From: Topomyia yanbarensis
Lineage: Eukaryota > Arthropoda > Insecta > Diptera > Culicidae
Reading direction: 5' to 3'
Length of the DNA: 64,000 nt
Assembly (NCBI RefSeq): GCF_030247195.1
Contig: NC_080670.1
Location: 155,508,580 to 155,572,579 of the forward strand
In this document: positions 1-10,383 of the stretch, piece by piece
Position numbering within the stretch: the first letter of the stretch is position 1
How the letters are laid out: each line of letters opens with the position of its first letter
Made by a program: the position numbers and the translations under genes
The notes under the pieces: model-generated
Told to the model about the DNA's origin: nothing
Seen by the model: the letters and a program-made list of their open reading frames with translations, nothing else
Databases searched by the model: none

Positions 1-911
1 GTAGCACGTCTTAAAACTTTGATGAGTGTTTTGTACAATATGATTGTATTGGAACACAAATCAGCTTTTTCAAATCAAATCAGTTTTATGGTAAATTAGG
101 AACAATTTCCGGGACGTTTAGAAGTCCCTTGACATCCGGGACTATCCTGCCCAATACGGGACGTCTTGTCACATCAGAGTAGCTTCTACAAAAAAGCAAG
201 GTTTGACGACACTTTGGAAAAATTTGATTATATTGACCAATTGTCCAGAGTGCAGATTTGGTCCAGGTAGGTCATCAAATTTCAATGTTTTGTAAACGTT
301 TTTGCGTGATAAGGAAATATTCTTTCTTATAACTGGTTGCCTCCCATTCCTACTTGAAATCATTTTCCAATGGCTTTGATCTTTTGTCCTGGAGGCCAGA
401 AAAAGGATCAATGGCCTTAAATATTTTATCTACTTTGTAAAATCACTTGCATCACACCTTTCTGAACATTCCTCCATTAAATCAAAAAGATGCTTTCTTG
501 TAACTATGGCAACAGTTCGCCATATACTGAAAAATATGCTATTTGATAAAATTGCCTAATATTTTCAAACTGGTTTAAAATGCGAAATCGGCCACATTCG
601 GCACGTTTTATCTCACCATTATAACAAGGAAGAGCTGGTCTTTCATATGATATATTTTATTCAACCGGAAACTACCGGAAATCAACTTTTTTAATTTTAA
701 GTGAACTTGAAAAATTTCATTCTTATATTTAATACATGTGTCCCTATGATGCTCGGTAGATGTTAAGGTAATTTATTTGAATTAGAAAATTAGTATGATT
801 CTACAAGCCATCTTTTACAACCTTAATGGTATTTTTGAATAAAAATCGCTTTTGAATAAAACTCACAATATTTGAGGATAAAATGCAACTCAAAAAGAAG
901 CTAAAATCGGT
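1..911. other. Intergenic, no gene seen
   Basis: AT-rich sequence. The longest open frame (169-411, minus, 80 codons) has no recognisable motif and no splice context. An 11-bp direct repeat at its right edge (901-911) is the left target-site copy of the SINE that follows. Confidence 0.5.
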
Positions 912-1076
912 GGGGGTAGGCATAGCGTAGTTGGTAAATCGATTGCCTTGTACGTAGCTCACTTGAGTTCAAGTCTCAACCCCGTATAGGGTTGGAGATT
1001 ATTCTTAAGAGATTTTTTTAACCCGAAGAGGCGAATGACCTTAAGGTTAAAACCTCTATAATTGAAATAAAAAAAA
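912..1076 (+). mobile_element. tRNA-derived SINE with target-site duplication
   Basis: A short retroposon with a tRNA-like head. An A-box-like motif (TAGCGTAGTTGGTAA, 923-937) is followed about 30 bp later by a B-box-like motif (GAGTTCAAGTCTC, 965-977), as in internal RNA polymerase III promoters. A tRNA-unrelated body follows and ends in an A-rich tail (ATTGAAATAAAAAAAA). It is flanked by 11-bp direct repeats at 901-911 and 1077-1087 that differ at one base, the mark of LINE-assisted retroposition. The general layout matches mosquito tRNA-related SINEs such as Feilai and Twin, but the family is not assigned. It has no coding capacity. Confidence 0.8.
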
Positions 1077-1269
1077 CTAAAATCAGTCGATTAATACCTC
1101 TTGTAACGTGGGTAAATTTTTAAATTAAACATTTAAAACCCAACAAAATCTGCCAAACAATGCGGAAATCATCACACTACACCATTAAACAGCACATAAC
1201 AATGGTAGCTTAATTTGAGATTTTTGGCTTTTGATACGTTTTGAATTAATTCACTCCTCTGCGCACAGT

Positions 1270-1660
1270 AGTGGGGTGCGTTGGTTATCTCCTTCCAGGA
1301 GGACGTGAAATACACAGACCCTGCCATTGCGGTTGAGCGTCAGGTATGTCTCGTTGTCCATGATTACAACAACGTTGCGCTTTGCAGGAAGGGCACCTTT
1401 GACGTGCGACAACAGTCACTGGTTTTGGGTGGTCGCTTACGCTTCCGATACTCGATCCTCCTACTTTTCTCTAGGAGCGCCAAGATCTTGAATATAGGTG
1501 CTGTATCCGATCGACACAAAGTGCGCTACGAAAACGGACTTCATCGTTCCCGGGTGGAGCCAGCGGTACTTACAAACTATCACCCGCATTGTCTTCAATG
1601 TTTTTGTCATGGATGTCGTAGACGAACTGAGAGAGCAGTCAATTTTTTTTCTGTACATAG
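1270..1660 (-). pseudogene. Decayed DDE-type transposase fragment
   Basis: On the minus strand, near 1368-1310, the frame reads IMDNETYLTLNRN, and after a frameshift GSVYFTSSWKEIT. This resembles the block around the first or second catalytic aspartate in Tc1/mariner-like transposases of mosquitoes (an MDDETY-type motif). Neighbouring sequence is broken by stops and shifts, so only about 130 codons of similarity remain. The 149-codon plus-strand open frame over the same DNA (1281-1730) is most likely a shadow. The superfamily is inferred from the motif only. Confidence 0.4.
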
Positions 1661-1662
1661 CC

Positions 1663-2115
1663 TACACGCAAAAGAATCAGGCCTTTTTGAAACAACAAAG
1701 CGTTTAGTTGAACTTAATGCCAAACGATGACTGTTATAAACTAAAATTGCCGTTTCTCGAAAGCATGTATTTGGTTTAGTTCAACTAATACTTCTGTTTG
1801 TATTTTAAATAGGAACATGGTTGGGACGAAATAAAATTTGTTAGATCTAACTGATCCCTCTGTTAAAAACCAACAGAATTTTAGTTTGATTTCAACTAAA
1901 TTTGAGTTGTTCTCTCTTTTGTTTAATACTAAGGATTTTTTTGTTTCATCGAACTTGTTTGTTCGGTTAAACTTATCATGATTTTATTGTTTCAAACGAA
2001 ATATTTGTTGAAACTATTGAAAAGTCAACAAATGAATTTATTGGTAATTTCAGCCAACAGTATTGATTGAATCAAACCTGAATCTACTGATTTTACTGTT
2101 TTTTTTCTGCGTGTA
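1663..2115. mobile_element. MITE with TACACGCA termini
   Basis: A noncoding 453-bp element bounded by TACACGCAAAAG on the left and the inverse CTGCGTGTA on the right, with TA at both edges consistent with a TA target duplication. The interior is rich in GTTGAA/TTCAAC motifs and has no open frame of note. It abuts the transposase relic on its left but no link between the two can be shown. Confidence 0.5.
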
Positions 2116-5100
2116 CTTATATTTATTGGCGATTAACCGCTGGCCTCACCAACAGGAGGCAGTAGAATCGCATGAAAAATCGGTGTACTTTTTCTTTTTT
2201 AATGCAAGCGTTATGTGCTAAAAATTAGCTTTTGTTTGGTTAAAACCTTACAATCTAGCAACATCCAGATGAGCATTAATAGTTCTTTCGTATGTTTTGA
2301 TTATTTCTATGACATTTGACGTGTCGATCTAAGTTCCATTTGTTGCGAAATGCTAAAAAAATTCACTACTAACAACCTGAAATTATATAAAAATGATTTC
2401 ACTCGCAGTGTCGGTTTTACAAATAGTTCCCCTACTGTTATTCTACCAGAGACTATAACTAAAATTGTGAAAACTTTCGGTTTTCACAATGTTAATCATG
2501 ATAAAGAAATATGTGACCATGAAGCACTTTGTTTCGATGAGTTTCATTCGATCAAACAGCCTAACGACTGTCAATTAGAAATAAACTTGCTTGAAACGTC
2601 CTGATAGGAAGAAATGGGTGTTTTTTATTTCCATGAAGTAGCTGATCCTGCCTATTTAATTTCGAAGCATTACAGTAAGTTTTTTTTAAATTCTACCTTG
2701 ACAGAACATTCAAGCAAAATATTTATTTCCTGCTTTGGACTAAATACTTGAATTGAACATTCCTATTGATGGGTTAGATTTTTTTAGAAGGTTTGGAACA
2801 ACCTTAAAATTCAATTATCTAAAGATTAATATACACATCACAATTCTAAAAACATTTAACCACCCACAACATGTTTAAATTGCATTGTATTGAGCCCGAC
2901 GAACAAAACGATTTACTGTGGCAGTCTTAACAGTTCACAAACAACGCGCGAGACCTTCACAGCACAAATCCAGAAAATCTACTTCACCGAATGTGACAGC
3001 ACTTTAAAGTGTTTACAGCTCAAGCTCGCACCATTGGTCCATCCATCAACGACACTTCTTTCCATGTAAGCCTGTGCAACGACCACAAAACAATCGTAAA
3101 TCTCCTTAGAATGCAGCAAATCATTTCTATATTTCATCTCTCAAGGACCAACATAAAAGACAGCTATCCAACAATCTCACCGTCAGCCCTAGTGATGGTG
3201 TAAAAATAAACCACACCACGCTGCTACTACTGTCTGTTTCGTGTTTCAATCACGCCGTCTTATTGCCTCAGGACGAACGCATCCCCGGCCTCTATGTCAT
3301 TGCCCGAACATCAGCAGCAAGTTCTAATCCCAATGCAATGTTGTTTGCCTACTTGGCGGTATGTAACTGCGGGTTGGCATGTAGTCACCAGTCACCACAC
3401 TTTAACTGCACCATTCATTCACAATTTCCACTTTTCATACAATGAATATTTTTACTACCTCCGCCGGCATTCAGCTCCCAATAACCCACCAAGTAATCCA
3501 CAATTAAAGACCAACGAGCCACATATCAGAACAGAACTTATGCACTATAGAAGCGACCCAGTTTTTAACATCCACTCCGGTTGAAATCTCGCGGAAGACT
3601 GCTATCGTGGATCCGTACGGTAAAAGGATTAACCACATAGCATCATTCTTTGCCGATTAGAGCTGATGGCTTTCCCAGTGAGCGGTGTTCAAAGTGCCGA
3701 TAGTACACTAGATAACATACAGAAACGGCGAGTTTTTCCTGTGGGAGTCTATGAAACACGATTTTCACTAGGGGTGATATTTACTCAACAGAGGCGAGGT
3801 ATACGTTTAGGGAAATGATTTCCCGCTGGAACGATAAGGTATGATGCGTCCCCATAACTTTTTCGGACCGATGGAGACAAAATTACATATTTCGAACGTT
3901 GTTCATTTACGAAGTATCTGTGAGTTCGACAATATAGACATTGCGATTGGTATTGCTTGTTAGAGATTGGAAACTGTTTTTATTCATAAAATGCTTAGAC
4001 TTGTTTTATTTCCGTTTCGAAGTAACAGATTGATTAGTGCGATCAGGGTAATGAAGATATTAGTCATAGAAAACACTTACATTCTCATATAATAAAACAG
4101 TTTGTTCAGTGGCTTTTGCAACTGGATACCGTCCCAACTAGCCGAAGTATTGCAATCAACATGCCCATCTCTATCATAAACAGCATAGTAGTATTTTTAA
4201 ACGTAAAACATCCCCGACGATACACAACCGCCAAAAACTGAAGTCACAATGTGCTTCCGACAAACAAACCGAACATAACTTCGGAGGACTTCTGCGCAGT
4301 TCTGCATTCGCACGTGCTATCTTCCGCCGGCTTACCGAACATGCAAACAGCTGACTGATGATGCCGATATTCTACGAGGCTCTTTGTTTACAAACAATTA
4401 TACGTGTTCAAGTGACTGGAATGGGGTTACGAGTCTTTAGGGGATATTTTTTACTGCCTAACAAGTGCATCACTGCAGCGTATACAACACGAAGTGCATT
4501 CAGGTAAACAAAACAAATTTATTGATATGCCAAGGAAAGATTCTATTGTACAAAAATTATAAAAGCGGTTAAAACTATGATAATTTTTTTTTTCTTCGAA
4601 AATTCATTGCATTCCTTTATACTCATATTTTAGAGAACACATTCAACATTCTTGAATTGTCTCTAATTGTTAGAGAAATATTAAAATTAACAGAACTAAC
4701 TTGTTGATAAATGTCTGGTCACAGCTGCCAGCGACATTGGAGCGGCAAGGACACGCTTACAATGAAACGGGTAAAAGGCGACACCCGATGCTTATGAAAT
4801 AGCCCATCCTTAGTTAAACGCGTTACGTTCACAGGATAGTCGATCCTACCGATGCAGCTTGCTACGATGGTACAGCTTTCCACCTACACAATCCATTAGG
4901 TGAATTAATTTGCCTATATTTCAGAAGAAGAAAAGGGCGACGATTATGGAGTTATGCACATCTGGTCTAAAAGCAGAGCCAAGTGTTAGTGTACCAATTT
5001 CTAGATTACATTAGCATTAGCATGTCAAAAACTTTTTTTAGGTTATTATTAATCTCAACCATTCGCAGAAACCTTGTGAATAAACAAATGTGCACTCAAT

Positions 5101-5329
5101 AAATTGGCAAAGTTTTAAATGTGCGTGTTCTGCATAAATATCATGCACATAAAATCAATTCATTTCTACTATAATAATAAATTCATAATTTCCATAACTT
5201 GTACAAGCCACAATTGTGTCTCGGATTATACCATTTTGGTTGTAAATGCATAGGTGAGAAATGACGCATAGTTGAATCAGATGGTCTCACCTCATACTTT
5301 CATATGGGTGTGAGCTGAACGATTTATCT
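2116..5329. other. Long stretch without a supported gene
   Basis: Nothing convincing was found. An 84-codon open frame (2350-2604, plus) starts with ATG and has mixed composition but matches nothing known to me. The 3.0-3.6 kb part is relatively CA-rich and carries overlapping short frames in several phases, without splice sites or motifs. No tRNA, TIR or tandem repeat stands out. Confidence 0.4.
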
Positions 5330-5425
5330 AGAATAGCAATTCTCAACCTGGAGTCCGCGGACCCCTAGGGGGGGGGGGGCGTGTAGCAGTTACTAGGGGT
5401 CCGCGAAGAAGATAATTTATCTCGG
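5330..5425. mobile_element. hAT-like transposon terminus (relic)
   Basis: The sequence AGCAATTCTCAACCTGGAGT, followed by a GTCCGCGGACCCC palindrome and a run of 12 or so G, resembles the ends of many hAT-derived nonautonomous elements (CAGnGGTTCTCAACCT-type). A second GGGGTCCGCG follows at about 5395-5405. The partner end was not found, so this is a solitary or truncated terminus. Confidence 0.4.
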
Positions 5426-5519
5426 AAGAAGCATTTTAGTAACAGACTAAAACAGATAAAATGGAGGCTAAACTGAACTTCGATATCTCATATGAGGTCC
5501 ACATAGTCAGATATGGGAT

Positions 5520-5994
5520 GTAGGAGATCCCATACTACCTCAAGGTACAATATCATCCTATACGGATGGTTCTAAAATGGGTGAGCTGACTGGCTCGGGA
5601 ATCTACGGACCAAGAACTAAAGAAGCGATATCAATGGGAAGGTCGCCTACAGTTTTCCAGGCAGAGATATATACAGATACCTGCTTGGAAGTATGTAGGA
5701 AACGAAGCTGTAGGCTCGCAAAAATCGCAATCTTCTCGGACAGTCAAGCAGCACTGTTGGTATAAAAGTCGTCGAAATGTGAGTCCAAGCTGGTTTGGGA
5801 GTGCATCACATCTTTACAACAACTGGTAACTCGGTACCCGGCCACCAAGGAATCGGCAGTAACGAAGTGGCCGACGAATTACCCAGGTGTGGTTCATCAA
5901 ACATGTTTGTTGGACCAGTACCATTTCTAGGCATATCTACCTGCGCCGTAAAATTAGAACTTTCGGATTGGACAAGAGCAACTACTAAACGACT
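5520..5994 (+). pseudogene. RNase H domain fragment of a non-LTR retrotransposon
   Basis: A broken RNase H domain. In frame it reads SSYTDGSK (first catalytic Asp), then TVFQAEIYT (catalytic Glu), then IFSDSQAALL (third catalytic Asp). A stop lies at about 5763. After a frame change it continues SVPGHQGIGSNEVADEL and PVPFLGISTC, which match the WVPGHxGIxGNExAD and GPEPFxGIS blocks seen in mosquito RNase H-bearing non-LTR elements. The reverse transcriptase that should precede it is missing. The fragment runs directly into a large palindromic element at about 5995. Confidence 0.8.
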
Positions 5995-6898
5995 GGCGCA
6001 CAGTGGGGCAGAATGCTACGTTCGACGCTCAAAACATATAGCGCGCTGGTTATGTATGCTGGAGGATTGGTGTCTTCGGCAAAGTATATTGGATTGAAAC
6101 AAGCACTATTTAGACAACCTTGGTTTTGATCTAGATAAGTAGAAACTGATCTAGATCAGTTCCAGCCTTTGAAAGAGGCGTTCTACCAAAAAACTTTCTT
6201 CGGCAAAGTTGTTTGTTTTGATATTTTTAGCATATATACCAGACACTTATACTCTATAACCTGTGTAGATGGTGCTACATGACATTTAAAAATATACGCG
6301 AAAAAAGTTAACTTTAACATTTGTTTGATGAAACAATCTCTGGAAGAAATTATTTTATTTCTAAATCTTCAAAAATATACATCAATAAAAAAGTTACACA
6401 GAGTGATAAATGTTATCATGACATTTAAAGGGTGTTTTCATCAAAAATATTAAAAAAATATGTTCCACAAAATTTGTAATATCCCACGAAGCGGCATAAA
6501 CCTTTTAAATGTAATGAAACAAGATTCAGAAATAAAAAAATTCTTCCAGAGATTTTTTCATCAAAAAAATTTTAAAATTCATTTTTTTGAGTATTTTTTT
6601 AAATGTCATGTAGCGTCATCTACATTAGTTTTAGTATAAGTGTCTTTGGCACATATGCTGAATATATCAAAATAAACAACTTTGCCGAAGAAAGTTTTTT
6701 GATAGAACGCCTCTTTCAAAAGATAGAACTGATCTAGATCAGTGTCTACTTATCTAAATCAAAACGAAAGTTGTCAAAATAATGCTCATTTCCCTCCAAG
6801 ATACTTTGCTTAAGATACTAATCCTCCAGGATACAAACCCAGGGCGCTATATGTTTTGAGCGTCGAAAGTAGCTATCTGCCCCATTGTGTGGCGTAAC
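5995..6898. mobile_element. 0.9-kb palindromic (foldback) element
   Basis: Almost the whole interval is one imperfect inverted repeat. The left edge reads GCGCACAGTGGGGCAGAATG and the right edge is the inverse, ending CTGCCCCATTGTGTGGCG. Matching internal blocks include GATCTAGATCAGT, CTTTCTTCGGCAAAGTTGTT, GATGGTGCTACATGACATTT and AATCTCTGGAAGAA. The symmetry centre is near 6440. There is no coding sequence. It interrupts the RNase H relic on its left. The TTCGGCAAAGTTGT motif recurs in the palindrome at 18.7-21.3 kb, so the two may be related families. Confidence 0.8.
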
Positions 6899-7378
6899 GT
6901 AGTGGCGCTCGACAAGTCAAGAAATTCATACATCCAGATACAACGAGAGCCAAAAAACTAATGGATCTAAAACGTAAAGGCTTAACGGATTGCTTAAATT
7001 TACAGAGAGCTTTTCCTTCAAAAGAGTCTAACCAAATAAATTTCAAATAGGGTGACTGTGCCCTAATGCCTACACTACACTCAGATGATATATTCGTTAA
7101 TGTGCTACGAATAGGTTTCATATAGAAAATTTTCGTAAAATTTATGATTTTTTCAAACATATGACGAATTATTCGTAGTTCTGTGGAAACGTTTTTATAT
7201 TTATTTCGAGTCTTTCGTAAAAAAAAACAAACTTTCGTAAGCTTATCATGAATCTGTTTGAATAACCAAACGAATCATTTGATGAAATAGACGAAAGTCT
7301 TTCTAATATTTGCGAGCAGCTTTCGTAAAATGAACGATTTTTTTTTTTGAAAAATGTTTTAATGGCCGTAAGGTTCTA
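6899..7378. other. Noncoding spacer with TTCGTA-rich block
   Basis: No gene seen. At 7066-7330 the sequence begins CTACACTCAGATGA and contains many TTCGTA/TACGAA motifs, suggesting another decayed short element, but no matching opposite terminus could be fixed. Confidence 0.35.
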
Positions 7379-7734
7379 CTGTATCGATTTTGTTGGCTAT
7401 TTTCGGCAAATTAAAGCTAAGAGAAACGAAAGTAATGAAATTAAAAGACGGATAGGTACTCTAGAGCGAATCAGTTATAAACTTAGAACCGGCCGGCGTC
7501 GACGGTAAATCATGATGATGAGTTATGTTCTATCAACGACAATGCGGTAGAGTTGGGTGGATAGCCCAACTCCTACCAGCAGAAGGCAAAGAATGCTTCA
7601 CATTTCCTTTCGATCCTGTCCATATGAACCTGCCTAGTCCTAGTTTGCCGTTTTAAGTTTGTAACTGATTCGCTCTAGAATATTTATATTTATAGTCTTA
7701 AATTTTCCGAAAATAGCTAACAAAATCGATACAG
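7379..7734. mobile_element. 356-bp TIR MITE, copy 1 of a pair
   Basis: Bounded by CTGTATCGATTTTGTT and its exact inverse AACAAAATCGATACAG. The inverted arms extend about 100 bp (left) and 80 bp (right); the left arm has an extra AGAGAAACGAAAG-type segment absent from the right. The unique core (about 7492-7650) contains GGCCGGCGTCGACGG and GTAGGAGTTGGG-type motifs. A second copy lies at 46510-46777, where the core sits in the opposite orientation relative to the long-type arm. Confidence 0.75.
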
Positions 7735-7816
7735 TTAATTCGTCTCAATCGATCGACCAGGGAAGAATCCGTGCTGACAAGTTCTTATTTAATGTTTACT
7801 AGCAGAAAACAGCTTC

Positions 7817-8953
7817 TCAGGATTCGAAGATTTTTGACTCGACTCTCAGCGAAGTGATTCCCCGGTAGTTCGCGATGTTGCTTTTGTCATTGTTCTTGTT
7901 TATTGGAAACATAACTGAATATTTCCAATCATCGGGAAATTTTTGCTGCTGAAGCGGTGCATTGAAAAAGTGCCTCAGTGGGATCGCCAAAATATCCGAA
8001 CTTTTTTTCAAAACAGCTGACGACATAGCACTTTGTCTTGGAGTATAAGACGATTTCGTTTTCCGTATTGCAGAGAGAACCGATTGTTCTGGAATGGTGA
8101 ATACAACCATATCCACGAGAACATCACGGCAGATATCGCATCAGTCGTGAAGACACTCGAGAAGTATCTAGCAAATAGGGGGCATTTTGCCGCCGTCGTA
8201 GTCGCTACATCGCCATTGTGGACCATCCAAGACCCGTTTCCTTTCTCTTTGTATTAACAAAAGCCCAGAAGCCCTTCGGATTTCGTCGCAATGGTCCTGG
8301 TTGGTTCAAATCACCAAGGATTATTATCGTTTGCATCGGCCTAAAAAGCGTGCTCTATACACAGCAAAAAAATCGTGTAACTTTACGTCTTGCCAGATGC
8401 ACATAAAAAGAGCGTCCCAATTCACATAAATTTACATTTTATTACATGTAAAAATGTGAGATGTTCGGCTTTTTCTAGGTCATTCAGTCTGAGTTTTACA
8501 CCAAAAGAGTCACAATATTCAATTTTACATATCATAGCATGTAAAATCCTATTATCGTACAGAAAAATACGTCGCTGCGTTGTTTACGTCAAATGTAATT
8601 TTCATTTTTTTCTAAGAGTGTAGAGTTTAGTTGGAGCTGTGTAATAGCGCAGTCCAGTCGCTTTTCTGTAGGAATGTAAACAGCTTAAATAAAGTAGTTC
8701 TTCGTCTGTGCAGTAATCTTTGTCCAAACAGCTTAAATGCTTGATAAATTATCCACTCCAAATCCACAGGATGCAAGAGTGGTAGAAATACCGACCGAAA
8801 TTCGCCGCCGCGACCATGGATGCTGTTACAAGCGCTTCGAACCGCACTATAAACCGCGTAAGAATCCCCGAAGAGCTGCATCGATGTAATATGATTATCA
8901 AAACAAGTTTCTGTTAGAACGTACATATCGCAGTCGCTGTCAACAGCAGCCAT
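7817..8953 (-). pseudogene. Non-LTR retrotransposon relic (endonuclease plus RT N-terminus)
   Basis: On the minus strand, 8953-8780 reads DMYVLTETCFDNHI and SYAVYSAVRS, matching the APE-type endonuclease block (LTETWLDxxI, YxVYRxDR) of CR1/Jockey-type elements. After a gap holding an inserted MITE (8358-8622) the frame resumes with FARYFSSVFT (about 8160) and then the reverse transcriptase N-terminal region, ending QQQKFPDDWKYSVMFPI and NYRGITSL near 7850. All catalytic RT blocks downstream are lost. Several frameshifts and stops make it inactive. Confidence 0.8.
8358..8622. mobile_element. MITE, ACAC..AGAAAAAA family, copy 1
   Basis: A 265-bp noncoding element with left end TACACAGCAAAAAAATCGTG and right end TTTTTTTCTAAGAGTGTA, flanked by TA. 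The interior has repeated TTTACAT/ATGTAAA motifs. It lies inside the non-LTR relic of 7817-8953 and so inserted after it. A related copy lies at 14811-15126 (shared AAAAAATCGTGTAA...TTACGTC). Confidence 0.65.
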
Positions 8954-9364
8954 GTAGAAGTCCTCGATTTTCGTCCTTAGCCTGGCCTGGATTTTGTGGT
9001 ATTTTGATAGTATAATCGCAAACCGTCAGCGCTACGTGCCAGGTGTCCCGACATATTGCAAGGACGTGTTGCATACGATAGCATGCTAGAAACCAAAAAG
9101 TGTTTTCAGGGAGCGGATCGTTATATATTTTATATAAATATTCACCTGAGTAGGGAGTTCGGAAGACCCCCTCACGACCTCCGAACGCAGGTCCGGGACG
9201 ACTGAGCTGGTCGCTGGCAGGTAGTACGAAATCGTCGTCATTGAACTTGCATTGCTGTAACTGTGAGAGCAGAAAACTTTTTATCATTCTCTCTGTAACA
9301 AAACATCTCAGGATCATTTACAATACGCATCTCATATCCCTAAAGAAATGGATTGGTGTGCTCT
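8954..9364. other. Noncoding spacer
   Basis: A 125-codon minus-strand frame (8940-9317) is open but has no recognisable domain. It may be the spacer or first ORF upstream of the endonuclease relic, but this cannot be shown. Confidence 0.3.
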
Positions 9365-9372
9365 CCTACAAT

Positions 9373-9820
9373 CAGGGTTGCCATATTGAAATATGCATTT
9401 TTTCGTATAATCTAGAAATCTGCATCGCGGGTGAAAAATTCTCTAGGGAAAATCTGTATTCAAAAATTATCTAGAAGCATCCCAAAAATAATATTTTGGC
9501 AAAGGAAAATTAACAGTGATAACCAACCACATGTATAACAATTAGATTGATTTTAGTCTTTATCTGGATATCCAAATTAGGTATTTTTGTTCCGCGCATT
9601 AGTGGCTGCTCAAGATCTGAACTGCATAGGGTGCTTTTTAGGTGTTGTTCGAAATTATGATAAGCTGGGTAATCTGTAAAATCTGTATTTTAGCTAAAAA
9701 TCTGTATTTTAGCTGCAAAATCTGTATTTTAGCTAAAAATCTGTATATCCAGAATATTGGTCGAAAATTATCTAGAAAAATAAGTAAAATACAGAATAAT
9801 CTTTATATGTAATAACCCTG
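9373..9820. mobile_element. hAT-type MITE with 8-bp target duplication
   Basis: The element begins CAGGGTTGCCATA and ends TAATAACCCTG, sharing the 7-bp terminus CAGGGTT. It is flanked by 8-bp repeats CCTACAAT (9365-9372) and CCTACCAT (9821-9828), 7 of 8 identical, the target length of hAT transposons. The right half carries about four copies of a 20-bp minisatellite (AAAATCTGTATTTTAGCTAA, about 9670-9750). TCTAGA/ATCTAG motifs recur through the rest. No coding capacity. Confidence 0.8.
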
Positions 9821-9828
9821 CCTACCAT

Positions 9829-10383
9829 GTGTGGTCTGTATACATCTGGAACACGAATTACATATCAAATCGGCCCAACTGAAAAATGCTATACATTCCA
9901 ATCTACTATCCTACTACAGTGCTGCCCAGCAATGTTAGTAATGTTGGTGTGTAATTCTTCGAAATTGATAAGATTCCAATTTTTTATACCTTTCCGAAAA
10001 GTACTCCTGACGGAACTTTACCCCATGAATGAATAACTGCAACAAAATAAATTAATTCAAAGGTACATAATAGAAGTCTGAATAATAGTTGGTTTGTATG
10101 GCCCAGAGTTCGCCGTTCTTATAGGCTGTTGACAAAAACTACAATTGTTCAAGGTATAATCTGTCACTTAATATAGTTGTAGAATCGTTCAAGTTTCAGC
10201 TGGATGCTTGATTTCCAAGATATTCCAATAAATCTAAACGTGTACTTCGCACACGCAAAATGAAAGCTTGAGAGACATTACAAATTCCTCAAATGTCTAA
10301 GAAATAGTCGAACCACTTCATGCCGAAGAAAATTAACGGAATATCCCAAACCGATATAGGGCTCATCTATTCCTTCCTTGAAG
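9829..10383. other. Intergenic, no gene seen
   Basis: A 69-codon frame begins at 9827 without motif or context. Otherwise plain AT-rich sequence. Confidence 0.4.

Noticed and set aside
1281..1730. 149-codon plus ORF
   Set aside because: The opposite strand has transposase-like motifs, so this is most likely an antisense shadow.
2350..2604. 84-codon plus ORF
   Set aside because: Isolated, unrecognised, in AT-rich DNA; not enough to call a gene.
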